A stretch of 64,000 bases of DNA from JBIOHP01 sp044449065 (GCA_044449065.1 JBIOHP010000003.1:124001-188000), one strand, 5' to 3'. Shown: positions 7,860 through 16,357, counted from the first letter of the stretch. Numbers and translations: made by a program. The notes: generated by a model from the sequence alone, not told the origin.

Positions 7860-8995
7860 GTCTCGACTGGCTTCCACGGGATTGCGAATTGAAAAACCAT
7901 GATCTATGGGGTGATGAATTTTTTGGCGCCGAGCCGCCCTGCACCCAATATGAGCTACGTCCTATCCTTGATGGCAAGGGAAACGAGGTGAAAGGGTTAT
8001 GCACCGCATGGATTACGTTAAATAATCCCGCTCAATATAATTCCTATACGACTAAGATGGTCAAAGGGGTCATTGCTGCGTTTCAGAAAGCTTCGATGAA
8101 CCGAAGTGTTGTTGCCGTAATTTTCACCGGGGCAGGCGATAAAGCATTTTGCACCGGCGGCAATACGAAAGAATACGCTGAGTATTATTCCAAACGGCCC
8201 CAGGAATATGGCGCGTACATGGACCTTTTCAATGCAATGGTTGACGGCATACTGAATTGCAAAAAACCGACGATCTGCCGCGTCAACGGGATGCGTGTTG
8301 CCGGCGGTCAGGAAATCGGCATGGCATGCGATATTACCGTTTCCGCTGATACCGCTATTTACGGTCAGGCGGGTCCTCGGCACGGATCGGCTCCCGATGG
8401 CGGTTCCACGGATTTTCTCCCGCTCTATCTCAGCATCGAAGATGCGATGTGGAATTGCGTCTCCTGCGAGCTCTGGAGTGCGTATAAAATGAAAAACCTC
8501 CGCTTGATCAGCAAGGTTGTCCCGGTGCTGAAAGATAATAACGGCTTTCGGAATAACCCGACCATCATCACCGATCGTTATATCGAAAATGGCGACGTTA
8601 TCTATGGAGAATTCCTGACAGGCGATCTATTGAAACGCGCACAGGAAGAGATGAAAAAAATGACCGTTGATTTTTCTCTCCTCGATAAAGCCGTTCATGA
8701 TATCGTTTGGAAATTCACCAATCTCATGCCGGGATGTCTCATTAAATCCATCGATGGAATCCGCGCAAAGAAAAAATTCTTCTGGGATCAGACAAAACTT
8801 GCCAACCGTCATTGGCTTGCCGCCAACATGGCTACGGAAGGGTTTCTCGGATTCACCGCTTTTAATAACCGGAAACTTACCGGGAAAGACGTTATCGATT
8901 TTGTGCGCTATCGCCAGTTACTCGCCGGCGGTCATGCAATTGATGAGGAATTAATAGAAGAAGTTCTTCCCCATCCTCTTGATTCCGCTAAGTAG
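7856..8995 (+). CDS. oah: 6-oxocyclohex-1-ene-1-carbonyl-CoA hydrolase (ring-opening)
   Basis: Crotonase-superfamily enzyme, also called BamA, BadI-like or BzdY, that hydrates and cleaves the alicyclic ring to 3-hydroxypimeloyl-CoA. Its 379 residues match the family length. Diagnostic stretches are the GGNTKEYAEYYS motif at 101-112, CRVNGMRVAGGQEIGMACD at 141-159 and GQAGPRHGSAPDGGSTDFLP at about 170-189; these are the basis of the functional marker gene bamA for anaerobic aromatic degradation. The start codon overlaps the preceding stop (ATGA). This is the clearest single marker that the locus degrades aromatics without oxygen. Confidence 0.95.
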   Translation: MSLDWLPRDCELKNHDLWGDEFFGAEPPCTQYELRPILDGKGNEVKGLCTAWITLNNPAQYNSYTTKMVKGVIAAFQKASMNRSVVAVIFTGAGDKAFCTGGNTKEYAEYYSKRPQEYGAYMDLFNAMVDGILNCKKPTICRVNGMRVAGGQEIGMACDITVSADTAIYGQAGPRHGSAPDGGSTDFLPLYLSIEDAMWNCVSCELWSAYKMKNLRLISKVVPVLKDNNGFRNNPTIITDRYIENGDVIYGEFLTGDLLKRAQEEMKKMTVDFSLLDKAVHDIVWKFTNLMPGCLIKSIDGIRAKKKFFWDQTKLANRHWLAANMATEGFLGFTAFNNRKLTGKDVIDFVRYRQLLAGGHAIDEELIEEVLPHPLDSAK

Positions 8996-8998
8996 GAC

Positions 8999-9751
8999 AT
9001 GGAACTGAAGAACAAAATAGCGCTCGTTACAGGCGGTTCGCTTGGCATTGGTAAAGCGATTGTGCTCGGTCTTGCGCGCGAGGGAGCCAATGTCGCTTTT
9101 ACTTATTATGGTTACCGGAATCAGCCGGATGAAGCGCAGGACGTGGTTTCCGAAGTGCAACAAACCGGCAGAAAATGTTTGGCGATAGATGCAAATGTTT
9201 CCGATTTTGCCAACGCGCGGGTTGTGGTTAATAAAGTAATTAAAGAATTAGGCGGACTCCATATCCTTGTGAACAACGCCGGTATCACCAGTGATACGGT
9301 GATCTGGAAAATGGAGGAAGACCAATGGGATAAGGTAATCGATACCAATCTGAAAGGTTGCTTCAATTATATCAGCGCCGTGAGCCAGTATTTTCGCGAT
9401 CAAAAAACGGGTTCAATAGTAAATATCGCATCCATCAACGGTATGCGGGGTAAGTTCGGTCAGGCAAATTACTCCGCCTCAAAAGCCGGGGTCATTGGTT
9501 TGACGAAAACGATTGCGAAGGAGCTCGGCAGGTATAATGTTACGGTGAATGCCGTAGCGCCTGGGATGATTGAAACCGATATGACGAAAACGTTGTCTGA
9601 ATCAATTCGGAAACAATCCGTGGAAGAGATTGTTCTTGGAAAGTTTGGTCAGCCGGAAGATATTGCCAATGGTGTGGTATTTCTCGTTTCATCGAAGGCG
9701 AAACATATCACAGGAGAAGTGTTAAAAATTGACGGCGGACAATATATCTAA
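8999..9751 (+). CDS. Short-chain dehydrogenase/reductase (candidate alicyclic-CoA dehydrogenase)
   Basis: A 250-residue classical SDR. It shows the NAD(P) motif TGGSLGIGKA, NNAG, and the catalytic Ser of VNIASINGMRG, Tyr of YSASKAG and Lys. It closes with TGEVLKIDGGQYI, as in FabG-type enzymes. It starts 3 bp after oah and lies just before the dienoyl-CoA hydratase region, so an acyl-CoA alcohol is the likely substrate. In Azoarcus strains the bzdZ product assigned to 6-hydroxycyclohexenecarbonyl-CoA oxidation is of the short-chain type, whereas Thauera uses a zinc enzyme. This locus has both kinds (see 15282). A role as 3-hydroxypimeloyl-CoA dehydrogenase or FabG is also possible. Confidence 0.87.
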   Translation: MELKNKIALVTGGSLGIGKAIVLGLAREGANVAFTYYGYRNQPDEAQDVVSEVQQTGRKCLAIDANVSDFANARVVVNKVIKELGGLHILVNNAGITSDTVIWKMEEDQWDKVIDTNLKGCFNYISAVSQYFRDQKTGSIVNIASINGMRGKFGQANYSASKAGVIGLTKTIAKELGRYNVTVNAVAPGMIETDMTKTLSESIRKQSVEEIVLGKFGQPEDIANGVVFLVSSKAKHITGEVLKIDGGQYI

Positions 9752-9762
9752 GTTAGGAATCT

Positions 9763-10227
9763 ATGACTGAGCTTTACGAACGAAATATTAATGTTTCTGT
9801 TTCAAAACTGGACGAGAAAACGATCGTCACCAAGGCGTCGCTCCTCGATTTAAACCATAACATCAGGGTAACAATGACCGTCGATACGATGACGACGATG
9901 ATATTAAATGCCGACGTCCAGATGGTCAAATCGCCGTTTGCAATCTGCCAGTTGACCCTGAAAAAAATTCATAATATTGTCGGAATGAAAATCGAACGCG
10001 GTATCCAGGCGAAATTAGTCGACGCGCTGGGTCATTCTGATGGATGCACACACCTTGTCGACCTCACGATGGAAGCCGTCCGGTTAAGCGCAAACGTTCT
10101 CCTCGGATTCAGCCGGTTCGATGAAGAATGGCGCCAGCGTCGGCTTACTGATGAGCAATTCATCGAGCAGGTTAAACCGATTTTAAAAAATTCTTGTCTC
10201 CCATTTAGCGATCAAAATCATGGGTAA
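9763..10227 (+). CDS. DUF2889-like conserved protein in the benzoyl-CoA operon
   Basis: A 154-residue soluble protein with no catalytic motif I can name. The pattern of two short beta-rich stretches, a conserved GMKIERGIQAKL segment and then GCTHLVDLTMEAVRLSA recalls the DUF2889 family (GC-x-HL signature). It lies between the SDR and the dienoyl-CoA hydratase, overlaps the latter by 8 bp and starts 11 bp after the former, so it is co-translated with benzoyl-CoA enzymes. A small ligand-binding or accessory role is conceivable, but the function is unknown. Confidence 0.75.
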   Translation: MTELYERNINVSVSKLDEKTIVTKASLLDLNHNIRVTMTVDTMTTMILNADVQMVKSPFAICQLTLKKIHNIVGMKIERGIQAKLVDALGHSDGCTHLVDLTMEAVRLSANVLLGFSRFDEEWRQRRLTDEQFIEQVKPILKNSCLPFSDQNHG

Positions 10228-10990
10228 TTACCAGCATATTAAAATTATTGAGGATGGCGGCGCTATCCGTTTGGTGTTTTCGCGGGCTCCCCTGAACGTA
10301 TTGAATATCGCCATGATGCGCGAGGTTAACGCGGCGTTGGCTGAAATCCGGAAAAACAGATCGGCAAAAGTTCTCATCATCGCGGCCGAAGGAAAGGCAT
10401 TCTCCGCCGGAGTCGATGTATCCGAACATACTGCGAATAAAGTCGGCGAGATGATGAAAGAATTTGGCGGTATTTTTACCTCCCTTCAGGAAATCACCAT
10501 CCCCGTCATTGCGATTGTTGAGGGAGCGGCATTGGGCGGCGGTTGCGAGGTTGCGATATTCTGCGATATGATCATCGCCTCGGAAAAAGCAAAGTTCGGC
10601 CAGCCGGAAATTCTTGTTGGCGTGTTTCCGCCGATCGCCGCTGCGATCATGCCCCGGCTCATTAAACGGAACCGCGCCCTTGAATTATTGATGACCGGAG
10701 ATACGATTTCCGCAACGGAAGCCGAACGCATCGGGTTGATTAATAAAGTTTTCCCGGTCGAGGGATTTGCCGATAAAGCAAACGAATTTATTGGAAAAAT
10801 TACCCGGCAAAGCAAAATTATTCTTGAAATGACGAAACGCGCAGTGGATATGGGACTTGGCATGCCTGTCATGGAAGCAATCCATCGCGCAGAAAAATAT
10901 TATCTCGACGATATGATGAAAACTCAGGACGCTAACGAAGGTCTGAGCGCGTTCATCGAAAAAAGACCACCAGTTTGGAAGAATAAATAA
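10220..10990 (+). CDS. dch: Cyclohexa-1,5-diene-1-carbonyl-CoA hydratase
   Basis: A 256-residue crotonase-family protein that adds water to the dienoyl-CoA made by benzoyl-CoA reductase, giving 6-hydroxycyclohex-1-ene-1-carbonyl-CoA. It shows the FSAGVDVSEHTANKVGEMM stretch at about residues 57-75, which I recognise from Dch/BzdW proteins, and the oxyanion-hole loop EGAALGGGCEVAIFCD. It sits directly before the reductase genes: its TAA stop shares an A with the ATG of the next gene. Assignment rests on the motif plus this position. Confidence 0.9.
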   Translation: MGNYQHIKIIEDGGAIRLVFSRAPLNVLNIAMMREVNAALAEIRKNRSAKVLIIAAEGKAFSAGVDVSEHTANKVGEMMKEFGGIFTSLQEITIPVIAIVEGAALGGGCEVAIFCDMIIASEKAKFGQPEILVGVFPPIAAAIMPRLIKRNRALELLMTGDTISATEAERIGLINKVFPVEGFADKANEFIGKITRQSKIILEMTKRAVDMGLGMPVMEAIHRAEKYYLDDMMKTQDANEGLSAFIEKRPPVWKNK

Positions 10991-12159
10991 TGGCAACGCA
11001 ACCTTCATTCGAAGAGCGAATTGAACAATATCGCTCTATTATTGATGATATCGCTTTTCCAACCGTGCATGATTGGAAGGCGTCTCATCCCGCCGGAAAA
11101 GTCGTGGGACTCTTTCCCGTCTATACCCCGTACGAGCTCCCCCACGCTATGGGGATGCTTCCAGTCGGATTATTTGGAGCCGGAGGAAAAATTGAAATCG
11201 ATCATGCCGATTCACGAATACAATCATTCGTCTGTTCCATCGCGCGTTCCACCCTGGAGCTTGGGTTGACCGATTCTCTGAAAGATTTTGACGCGTTATA
11301 TTTCACATCGATCTGCGATGTGGCAAGAAATCTTTCGGGAGTCTGGCAAACAAACTTCCCCAATCAAATGGTCGAATATATCCATTTCCCACAGAACGTT
11401 TCATCTCCGTCTGCCATCGTTCATTACCGCAGCGAGTTGCAAAAACTTCTCAATAATTTAGAAAAATTAAACGGCAGGAAATGTCCTCCCGGCGCTTTGC
11501 AGAAAAGCATCGAAACCTTTAACCGGAATCGGCAGCTTTCGATCGAATTGTATAAGATCAAACAGAAAACTCCGTGGCTTCTCTCAACCTATGAAGCGTA
11601 CATCTTGCTGCGGATGGGCACGTTGATGCCGGTGGAGGAACATTCGCGTATGCTGGAAGAAATTATTCCGGTTATTCAATCCCGCGATAAAAAATCGCGC
11701 GATTACATCCGTATTGTGCTTGAGGGCAGCTTCTGTGAGCAGCCCCCGCTCGAACTGTTGCAGGTGATGGAGGAAGCCGGCTGCTATATCGTGAATGACG
11801 ATTTGGTGCTGCACACCAGGTGGTTTAAAGATAATGTTTCATTGAATGGGGATCCGCTTCAATCGCTGGCTGAGAGTTATGTCCGTGATAGTGTTTCTTC
11901 ATCGGTGCGCCATTATGGAGCGAAATCCCGCAAGGACCAATTGGTGCAAAAGATCAAACAGGCGAACGCCGATGGCGTGATCTTCGCCGCTCCGAAGTTC
12001 TGCGAACCCGCGCTCCTCGATTATGTTTTGTACAAGGATGAAATGGAAAAACAGAATATCGCGTTCCTCGCCTTTGAGTATGAGGAAAAAATGGGCGTGT
12101 TTGAATCGATCCGCACGCAGATAGAGACTTTCGTAGAATCCGTTATGTTTTTTTCATAG
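10990..12159 (+). CDS. bcrC: Benzoyl-CoA reductase, BcrC/BzdN-type subunit
   Basis: One of the two ring-reduction subunits of ATP-dependent class I benzoyl-CoA reductase, of the 2-hydroxyacyl-CoA dehydratase D-component family. Length 389 fits the smaller BcrC/BzdN subunit. It shows the family fold pattern GLFPVYTPYELPHAMGMLPVG, Cys82 (FVCSIARS), Cys109 (SICDVARN, next to the NLSGVW stretch) and a late Cys in APKFCEPALLDY; such cysteines hold the active-site [4Fe-4S] cluster. It is followed by the BcrB-, BcrA- and BcrD-like genes in the order bzdN-O-P-Q. The enzyme donates two low-potential electrons to the aromatic ring at the cost of ATP. Confidence 0.9.
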   Translation: MATQPSFEERIEQYRSIIDDIAFPTVHDWKASHPAGKVVGLFPVYTPYELPHAMGMLPVGLFGAGGKIEIDHADSRIQSFVCSIARSTLELGLTDSLKDFDALYFTSICDVARNLSGVWQTNFPNQMVEYIHFPQNVSSPSAIVHYRSELQKLLNNLEKLNGRKCPPGALQKSIETFNRNRQLSIELYKIKQKTPWLLSTYEAYILLRMGTLMPVEEHSRMLEEIIPVIQSRDKKSRDYIRIVLEGSFCEQPPLELLQVMEEAGCYIVNDDLVLHTRWFKDNVSLNGDPLQSLAESYVRDSVSSSVRHYGAKSRKDQLVQKIKQANADGVIFAAPKFCEPALLDYVLYKDEMEKQNIAFLAFEYEEKMGVFESIRTQIETFVESVMFFS

Positions 12160-12166
12160 GTGAATA

Positions 12167-13423
12167 ATGTCTGAAGATAAATTTAAATACCAGGGCGTCG
12201 GGAGGGATTACCAAAAGAAGTTATTAACCGAGTGGTACGGGCGGCTGGAATCTGCAAAAGACGACGGACGAAAGGTCGCGTACCTTTTTGTGCCGGGCAA
12301 CATCGCAGAGTTTATGCGCGTCTTCGATTTCGAGCTTGTATTTCCCGAGGTGAACGCTCTCCAATGCGGCGTGCGGAAAATTTCAGGTGATTATATCCTC
12401 AAGGCGGAAGATGTCGGTTATTCTCCCGATGTTTGCGGCTATGTGAAGAACGACGTCGGGATGATGCTCGAAGGAAATGTGGGACCTTCCGGAACGAAGA
12501 TGCCGAAACCGGATTTGCTCCTCTGCACCTATTGCGGCTGTACGACGTTCATCAAATGGTTCGAGGCTCTCGCTCATTATTATGACGTCCCCCTGGTGAT
12601 GCTCGACGTTCCGTATATGCGGAGCGACACAATCGATGAAGCTGACCGCCAGTATATCATCGATCAGTTGAAAGAATTAACCGTCCTCTGCGAGAAAATT
12701 ACCGGCAATAAATACGATCATGATAAATTGAAGGAAATTACCCGGCATTCCGCTGAAGCTGAAGATTTGTGGGTGAATATTTTGCATTCTGCGAAATTAA
12801 AACCATCGCCGTTCGATTCCTATTTCGAGGCAGTGTTCTTCATGGCTCCGATTTACGTGTTGCGGGGACTTCCAGAGTGCACGGATTATTACCGCCAGGC
12901 AATGATGGAAATTCAGGAACGCATCGATCATAAGATCGGTCCCATTCCCGATGAAAAATTCCGCGTGGTCATCGAAGGTCCTCCGCCCTGGCCCCATTTC
13001 AGATCCTTCTGGGAAATGTTGAAAAAATGGGACGTGTGCGCGGTTGCATCCAGCTATTCAAAGGTCGGCGGCTTCTGGGATCACGGGTTCCGGCATGATC
13101 CCGAGCATCCCCTGGAAAGTATCGCCGATTATTGCCTCACGTGTTATACCAATCTCAATTTACCGGCGAGAACGCAGCTTCTCCAGGAATATGCGGAAGA
13201 ATATTCTGCCGATGCGATTGTGATCCACTCTGTTAAATCCTGCCGGTCGTTTTCTGTCGGACAGGCGGATATGCGCGAGCAGTTCACGCGGAAATGGCAC
13301 ATCCACACATTGTTAATCGAGAGCGATCTTGCCGATCCGCGCTATTTCCAGGCGGCGCAATTAAGGAATAGAATAGATGCTTTCTTCGAGTCATTAGAAC
13401 ATCAGAGGCTGGTAAAAGTATGA
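12167..13423 (+). CDS. bcrB: Benzoyl-CoA reductase, BcrB/BzdO-type subunit
   Basis: The larger ring-reduction subunit, 418 residues, homologous to the dehydratase D-component family and partner of the preceding gene (7 bp gap). It shows Cys90 (SPDVCGYVKNDVG), a cysteine-rich CTYCGCTTF motif at 120-128, and later CLTCYTN and HSVKSCRSFS. Together with the previous subunit it forms the heterodimer that binds benzoyl-CoA and carries [4Fe-4S] clusters. The next gene starts about 30 bp downstream after a GAGAGGT ribosome-binding site. The BcrB family is distinct from the tungsten class II enzyme (BamB), of which there is no sign in the window. Confidence 0.9.
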   Translation: MSEDKFKYQGVGRDYQKKLLTEWYGRLESAKDDGRKVAYLFVPGNIAEFMRVFDFELVFPEVNALQCGVRKISGDYILKAEDVGYSPDVCGYVKNDVGMMLEGNVGPSGTKMPKPDLLLCTYCGCTTFIKWFEALAHYYDVPLVMLDVPYMRSDTIDEADRQYIIDQLKELTVLCEKITGNKYDHDKLKEITRHSAEAEDLWVNILHSAKLKPSPFDSYFEAVFFMAPIYVLRGLPECTDYYRQAMMEIQERIDHKIGPIPDEKFRVVIEGPPPWPHFRSFWEMLKKWDVCAVASSYSKVGGFWDHGFRHDPEHPLESIADYCLTCYTNLNLPARTQLLQEYAEEYSADAIVIHSVKSCRSFSVGQADMREQFTRKWHIHTLLIESDLADPRYFQAAQLRNRIDAFFESLEHQRLVKV

Positions 13424-13454
13424 GAAATCGAACTTATTTATTAGAGAGGTTGCC

Positions 13455-14276
13455 ATGATTGTTGCAGGTGTAGATGTTGGTTCAACGCAAACCAAAGCCG
13501 CAATTCTCAATGATAACGGCGAGATTCTTGCGCGTGGAATTGTGAATACCGGGGCGAACGTTGTGAAAGCCGCTGACAAAGTTTTCCAGCTTGCCCGCCA
13601 ATCCGTCAAATTGGAAGAGTGGGAAGTCTCGTATATTGTCGGAACCGGCTACGGTCGATATAAAGTCACGTTTGGAAATTCTCAAATCACCGAAATATCC
13701 TGCCATGCGCGGGGCGCGTCGCATTTGTTCAAAAATACCCGCACCATCCTCGATATCGGCGGGCAGGATACCAAGGGAATTAAGATTAATGAAAAAGGAG
13801 AGGTCGTTGATTTTTGCATGAACGATAAATGCGCCGCGGGCACCGGCAGATTCCTTGCTGCCGGCGGTGAGGTGATGGGCATTGCGCTCGATGACCTCGG
13901 TTCTGTCGCCCTCCAATCGCGTAATCCGCTCCGCATCACAAATGTGTGCACAGTGTTTGTTGAAACGGAAATTATGAATCATCTGTCAAAGGGCCGGAAA
14001 GCGGAAGATATCCTCGCGGGCGTACATCAATCCATTGCGGCGCGATCCGTGAGTTTGCTCCGCCGCGTGGGACTCGATCCGGAGATTACGTTCACGGGCG
14101 GGGTATCCAAAAATAAAGGAATGGTAGCCGCGCTGGAAGAAAAATTAGGCTTGAAAATCAATGTGTGCGAAGATTCACAGTATATCGGTGCTATCGGCGC
14201 CGCCTTGTTCGCTCTGGATCGCGCGAAATATCATCACGAGAACGGAATACCCATCGTGAAGGAGGCGGTATCATGA
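13455..14276 (+). CDS. bcrA: Benzoyl-CoA reductase, BcrA/BzdP-type ATPase subunit
   Basis: ASKHA-fold ATPase of the BadF/BadG/BcrA/BcrD family that couples ATP hydrolysis to electron transfer into the ring-reducing half. Length 273 is close to the short Azoarcus-type BzdP rather than the much longer Thauera BcrA. It shows phosphate-1 GVDVGSTQTK, GTGYGR, an intact DIGGQDTK at 100-107, cluster ligands Cys126 (NDKCAAGTG) and Cys165 (NVCTVF), and adenosine motif FTGGVSKN. The [4Fe-4S] cluster bridges the two ATPase subunits and is reduced by ferredoxin. Its stop overlaps the next start by 4 bp. Confidence 0.9.
   Translation: MIVAGVDVGSTQTKAAILNDNGEILARGIVNTGANVVKAADKVFQLARQSVKLEEWEVSYIVGTGYGRYKVTFGNSQITEISCHARGASHLFKNTRTILDIGGQDTKGIKINEKGEVVDFCMNDKCAAGTGRFLAAGGEVMGIALDDLGSVALQSRNPLRITNVCTVFVETEIMNHLSKGRKAEDILAGVHQSIAARSVSLLRRVGLDPEITFTGGVSKNKGMVAALEEKLGLKINVCEDSQYIGAIGAALFALDRAKYHHENGIPIVKEAVS
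14259..14265 (+). promoter_or_regulatory. Ribosome-binding site deciding the bcrD start
   Basis: AAGGAGG, a near-perfect Shine-Dalgarno sequence, ends 7 bp before ATG 14273. It lies inside the last codons of bcrA and shows that bcrD starts there, translationally coupled to bcrA, rather than at the start 108 bp further upstream in the same frame. Confidence 0.85.
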
Positions 14277-15115
14277 CTGCGGCAAAACCCAACCACGGAA
14301 AATATATCGCGGGCATCGACGTCGGAACCCGTTTAACAAAATGTGTGGTGTACGATATCACGCGGGAAAAATTCATGGGAAAATCGACTCTCCTGACCGG
14401 TCATAATCTCGCGCTTGCATCGGAAGAAGCGTTGCGCCAGGCGTGCCTTGACGCGAAGATCGATCCCAAAAATGTTTTTTATGTCGCATCAACAGGGTAC
14501 GGCAGGTATCTTGTCCCGATGAGGCAGATTCAGATAACCGATATTTCCTGCCACGCGATGGGAGCAAGATTTCTGTTCCCGAATTGCGTAAGCGTCCTCG
14601 ATGTCGGCGCGCAAAATGCCAAGGCGATGCACGTTGGAGAGACAGGCCGCGTTGTGAAATTCAAAATGAACGACAAATGCGCTTCCGGCGCGGGAAGATT
14701 TCTCGAACGGATTGCAAAGGGACTCGAACTTGAACTAGATCAGGTGGGCACTCTCTCACTGCGATCCAAAGATCCTCAGCCGATCAGTTCGATATGCGCG
14801 GTGCTTGCCGAATCGGAAGTCATCAATCTTGTTACAACCGGCTATCCCGTCGAAGATATTCTCATGGGCGCGCAATTATCGATATCGGATCGCATCATCG
14901 CTTTATTGCGGCAGGTCGGCGTTGATGGAGAAATAGCGCTCACCGGCGGTATCACCCGCAACGCGGGAATGGTGAAAGCATTGCAGCAGCGGCTGGGAAA
15001 ATCAATGAACGTGCATCCGGATTCCGAATTTGCCGGCGCTATGGGCGCATGTTTATTATCCAATCGCAGGTTGAAGAAGTTAGAAGAGCAGAAGATAACT
15101 GTCGGTGCAGCGTAA
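14273..15115 (+). CDS. bcrD: Benzoyl-CoA reductase, BcrD/BzdQ-type ATPase subunit
   Basis: Second ATPase subunit of the same enzyme. I place the start at ATG 14273 because an AAGGAGG ribosome-binding site stands 7 bp before it and the codon overlaps the upstream stop; the frame is open 36 codons further upstream but only through the coding region of bcrA. This gives 280 residues. Motifs are GIDVGTRLTK, STGYGR, Cys136 (NDKCASGAG), Cys175 (SSICAVLAE) and LTGGITRN. The DIGGQDTK motif of its partner is altered here to DVGAQNAK, so the two ATPase subunits are probably not equivalent at the nucleotide site. Confidence 0.9.
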   Translation: MTAAKPNHGKYIAGIDVGTRLTKCVVYDITREKFMGKSTLLTGHNLALASEEALRQACLDAKIDPKNVFYVASTGYGRYLVPMRQIQITDISCHAMGARFLFPNCVSVLDVGAQNAKAMHVGETGRVVKFKMNDKCASGAGRFLERIAKGLELELDQVGTLSLRSKDPQPISSICAVLAESEVINLVTTGYPVEDILMGAQLSISDRIIALLRQVGVDGEIALTGGITRNAGMVKALQQRLGKSMNVHPDSEFAGAMGACLLSNRRLKKLEEQKITVGAA

Positions 15116-15165
15116 TGTTCGTGGTGTCAAATATTTTAAATACTTATTTCACCCGCCTCACAGTC

Positions 15166-15207
15166 GTCCCCCTTTTCAAGGGGGACGCGATGTGGTTTTT
15201 GCATCGC
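15166..15207. repeat. Palindromic intergenic repeat (double hairpin)
   Basis: A 9-bp stem GTCCCCCTT / AAGGGGGAC with a 3-base loop (15166-15186) is followed at once by a 6-bp stem GCGATG / CATCGC with a 9-base loop (15187-15207). It lies between bcrD and the zinc dehydrogenase. The TCCCCCTTTTCAAGGGGGA core resembles widespread REP-like elements and recurs in variant form at 23821-23838. It may attenuate or insulate transcription between the reductase genes and the downstream genes; there is no T-tract typical of a terminator. Confidence 0.7.
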
Positions 15208-15281
15208 AGGGGGTTGCATGAAGGTACCTCCTTATTCCCAACTAACGAAAATTTAAAAAATACACTGCCAATACCAATCCT

Positions 15282-16310
15282 ATGAAAGCAGCCATATTTT
15301 ACGGACCCAATCAACCCTTAAAAATTGAAGAAACGCCTACTCCTTCGATAAAACCGAATGAGGTGCTCGTGAAAGTCGCGGCATGCGGCGTTTGCCATAC
15401 CGATCTGCATTATATTGATCATGGCACGCCGACGTTCAAGAAGCCGCCCCTCATTCTCGGACATGAGGCGTCCGGCACTCTTGCGCAAATCGGCGGCGAG
15501 GTTAAAAATTTTAAAGAAGGAGACAAAGTGCTTCTTCCCGCGGTTTATTCGTGCGGCTATTGCGAGTTCTGCAGGACCGGGCGCGAAAATATCTGCCAGA
15601 CGATGGTGATGTTTGGAAATAACGTCGATGGCGCTTATGCGGAATATATTGTCGCGCCGGGAAAAGATATTTTTCATCTTCCAAAAGAAATTCCGCTTGA
15701 GGAAGGAGCAATTATTGCCGATGCGACCTCAACGCCCTTTCATGCGGTAAAAAACCGCGCCGAAGTTAAAGCGGGGGATACCGTTGTGGTATTCGGATGC
15801 GGAGGGGTTGGAGTAAATGTTGTGCAGATCGCAGCCGCTGTCGGCGGCGTGGTAATCGCAGTCGATATTTCCGATAAAAAATTGGAATGGGCGAAGAAAT
15901 TCGGCGCTGCATATACGCTTAATCCAACTAAAGTGGAAAATCTCGGAAAAGAAGTGAAAAAACTTACCGGCGGCGGCGCTGATATTGCAATCGAAGCGAT
16001 AGGAAAGTCCCAAACCATCGAAGCGGCGTTTGGCACGTTGCGGAAAGGCGGCCGTCTCGTCGTCATCGGCTATTCATCGGAAGATATAAAGTTGAGCGCC
16101 GCAAAGATCATGTATTTCGAAATGGAAATCCGGGGGTCGCTCGGTTGTCGTCCCGTCGATTATCCAAAGCTCATCGAGTTGTGCCGGTTGGGAAAAGTGA
16201 AAGTTGCGGAATTGGTGACCCATAAATTCCCCCTTGAAAAAATTAACGATGCGTTTAATCTCCTTCGTGCGCACGATGATAATGCTTTGCGCTCAATCGT
16301 CTTGCCATGA
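15282..16310 (+). CDS. had: Zinc alcohol dehydrogenase, likely 6-hydroxycyclohex-1-ene-1-carbonyl-CoA dehydrogenase
   Basis: A 342-residue medium-chain dehydrogenase. Catalytic zinc ligands are Cys and His-Glu in ACGVCHTDLHY and LGHEASG. The structural-zinc lobe has four cysteines in SCGYCEFCRTGRENIC. The NAD-binding GCGGVGVNVVQ motif follows. Thauera-type Had, which oxidises the 6-hydroxy-alicyclic CoA ester made by Dch, belongs to this class. Position right after the reductase genes supports this, but an SDR candidate for the same step lies at 8999. A general alcohol dehydrogenase cannot be excluded on sequence alone. Confidence 0.82.
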   Translation: MKAAIFYGPNQPLKIEETPTPSIKPNEVLVKVAACGVCHTDLHYIDHGTPTFKKPPLILGHEASGTLAQIGGEVKNFKEGDKVLLPAVYSCGYCEFCRTGRENICQTMVMFGNNVDGAYAEYIVAPGKDIFHLPKEIPLEEGAIIADATSTPFHAVKNRAEVKAGDTVVVFGCGGVGVNVVQIAAAVGGVVIAVDISDKKLEWAKKFGAAYTLNPTKVENLGKEVKKLTGGGADIAIEAIGKSQTIEAAFGTLRKGGRLVVIGYSSEDIKLSAAKIMYFEMEIRGSLGCRPVDYPKLIELCRLGKVKVAELVTHKFPLEKINDAFNLLRAHDDNALRSIVLP

Positions 16311-16357
16311 ATTGCAGACAACGATTAAAAGAATATTGAAATAGAAAAATCATTACT

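Noticed and set aside
14165..14272. Upstream extension of bcrD by 36 codons
   Set aside because: The extension is arginine-rich nonsense read through bcrA; a strong ribosome-binding site and stop-start overlap fix the start at 14273.
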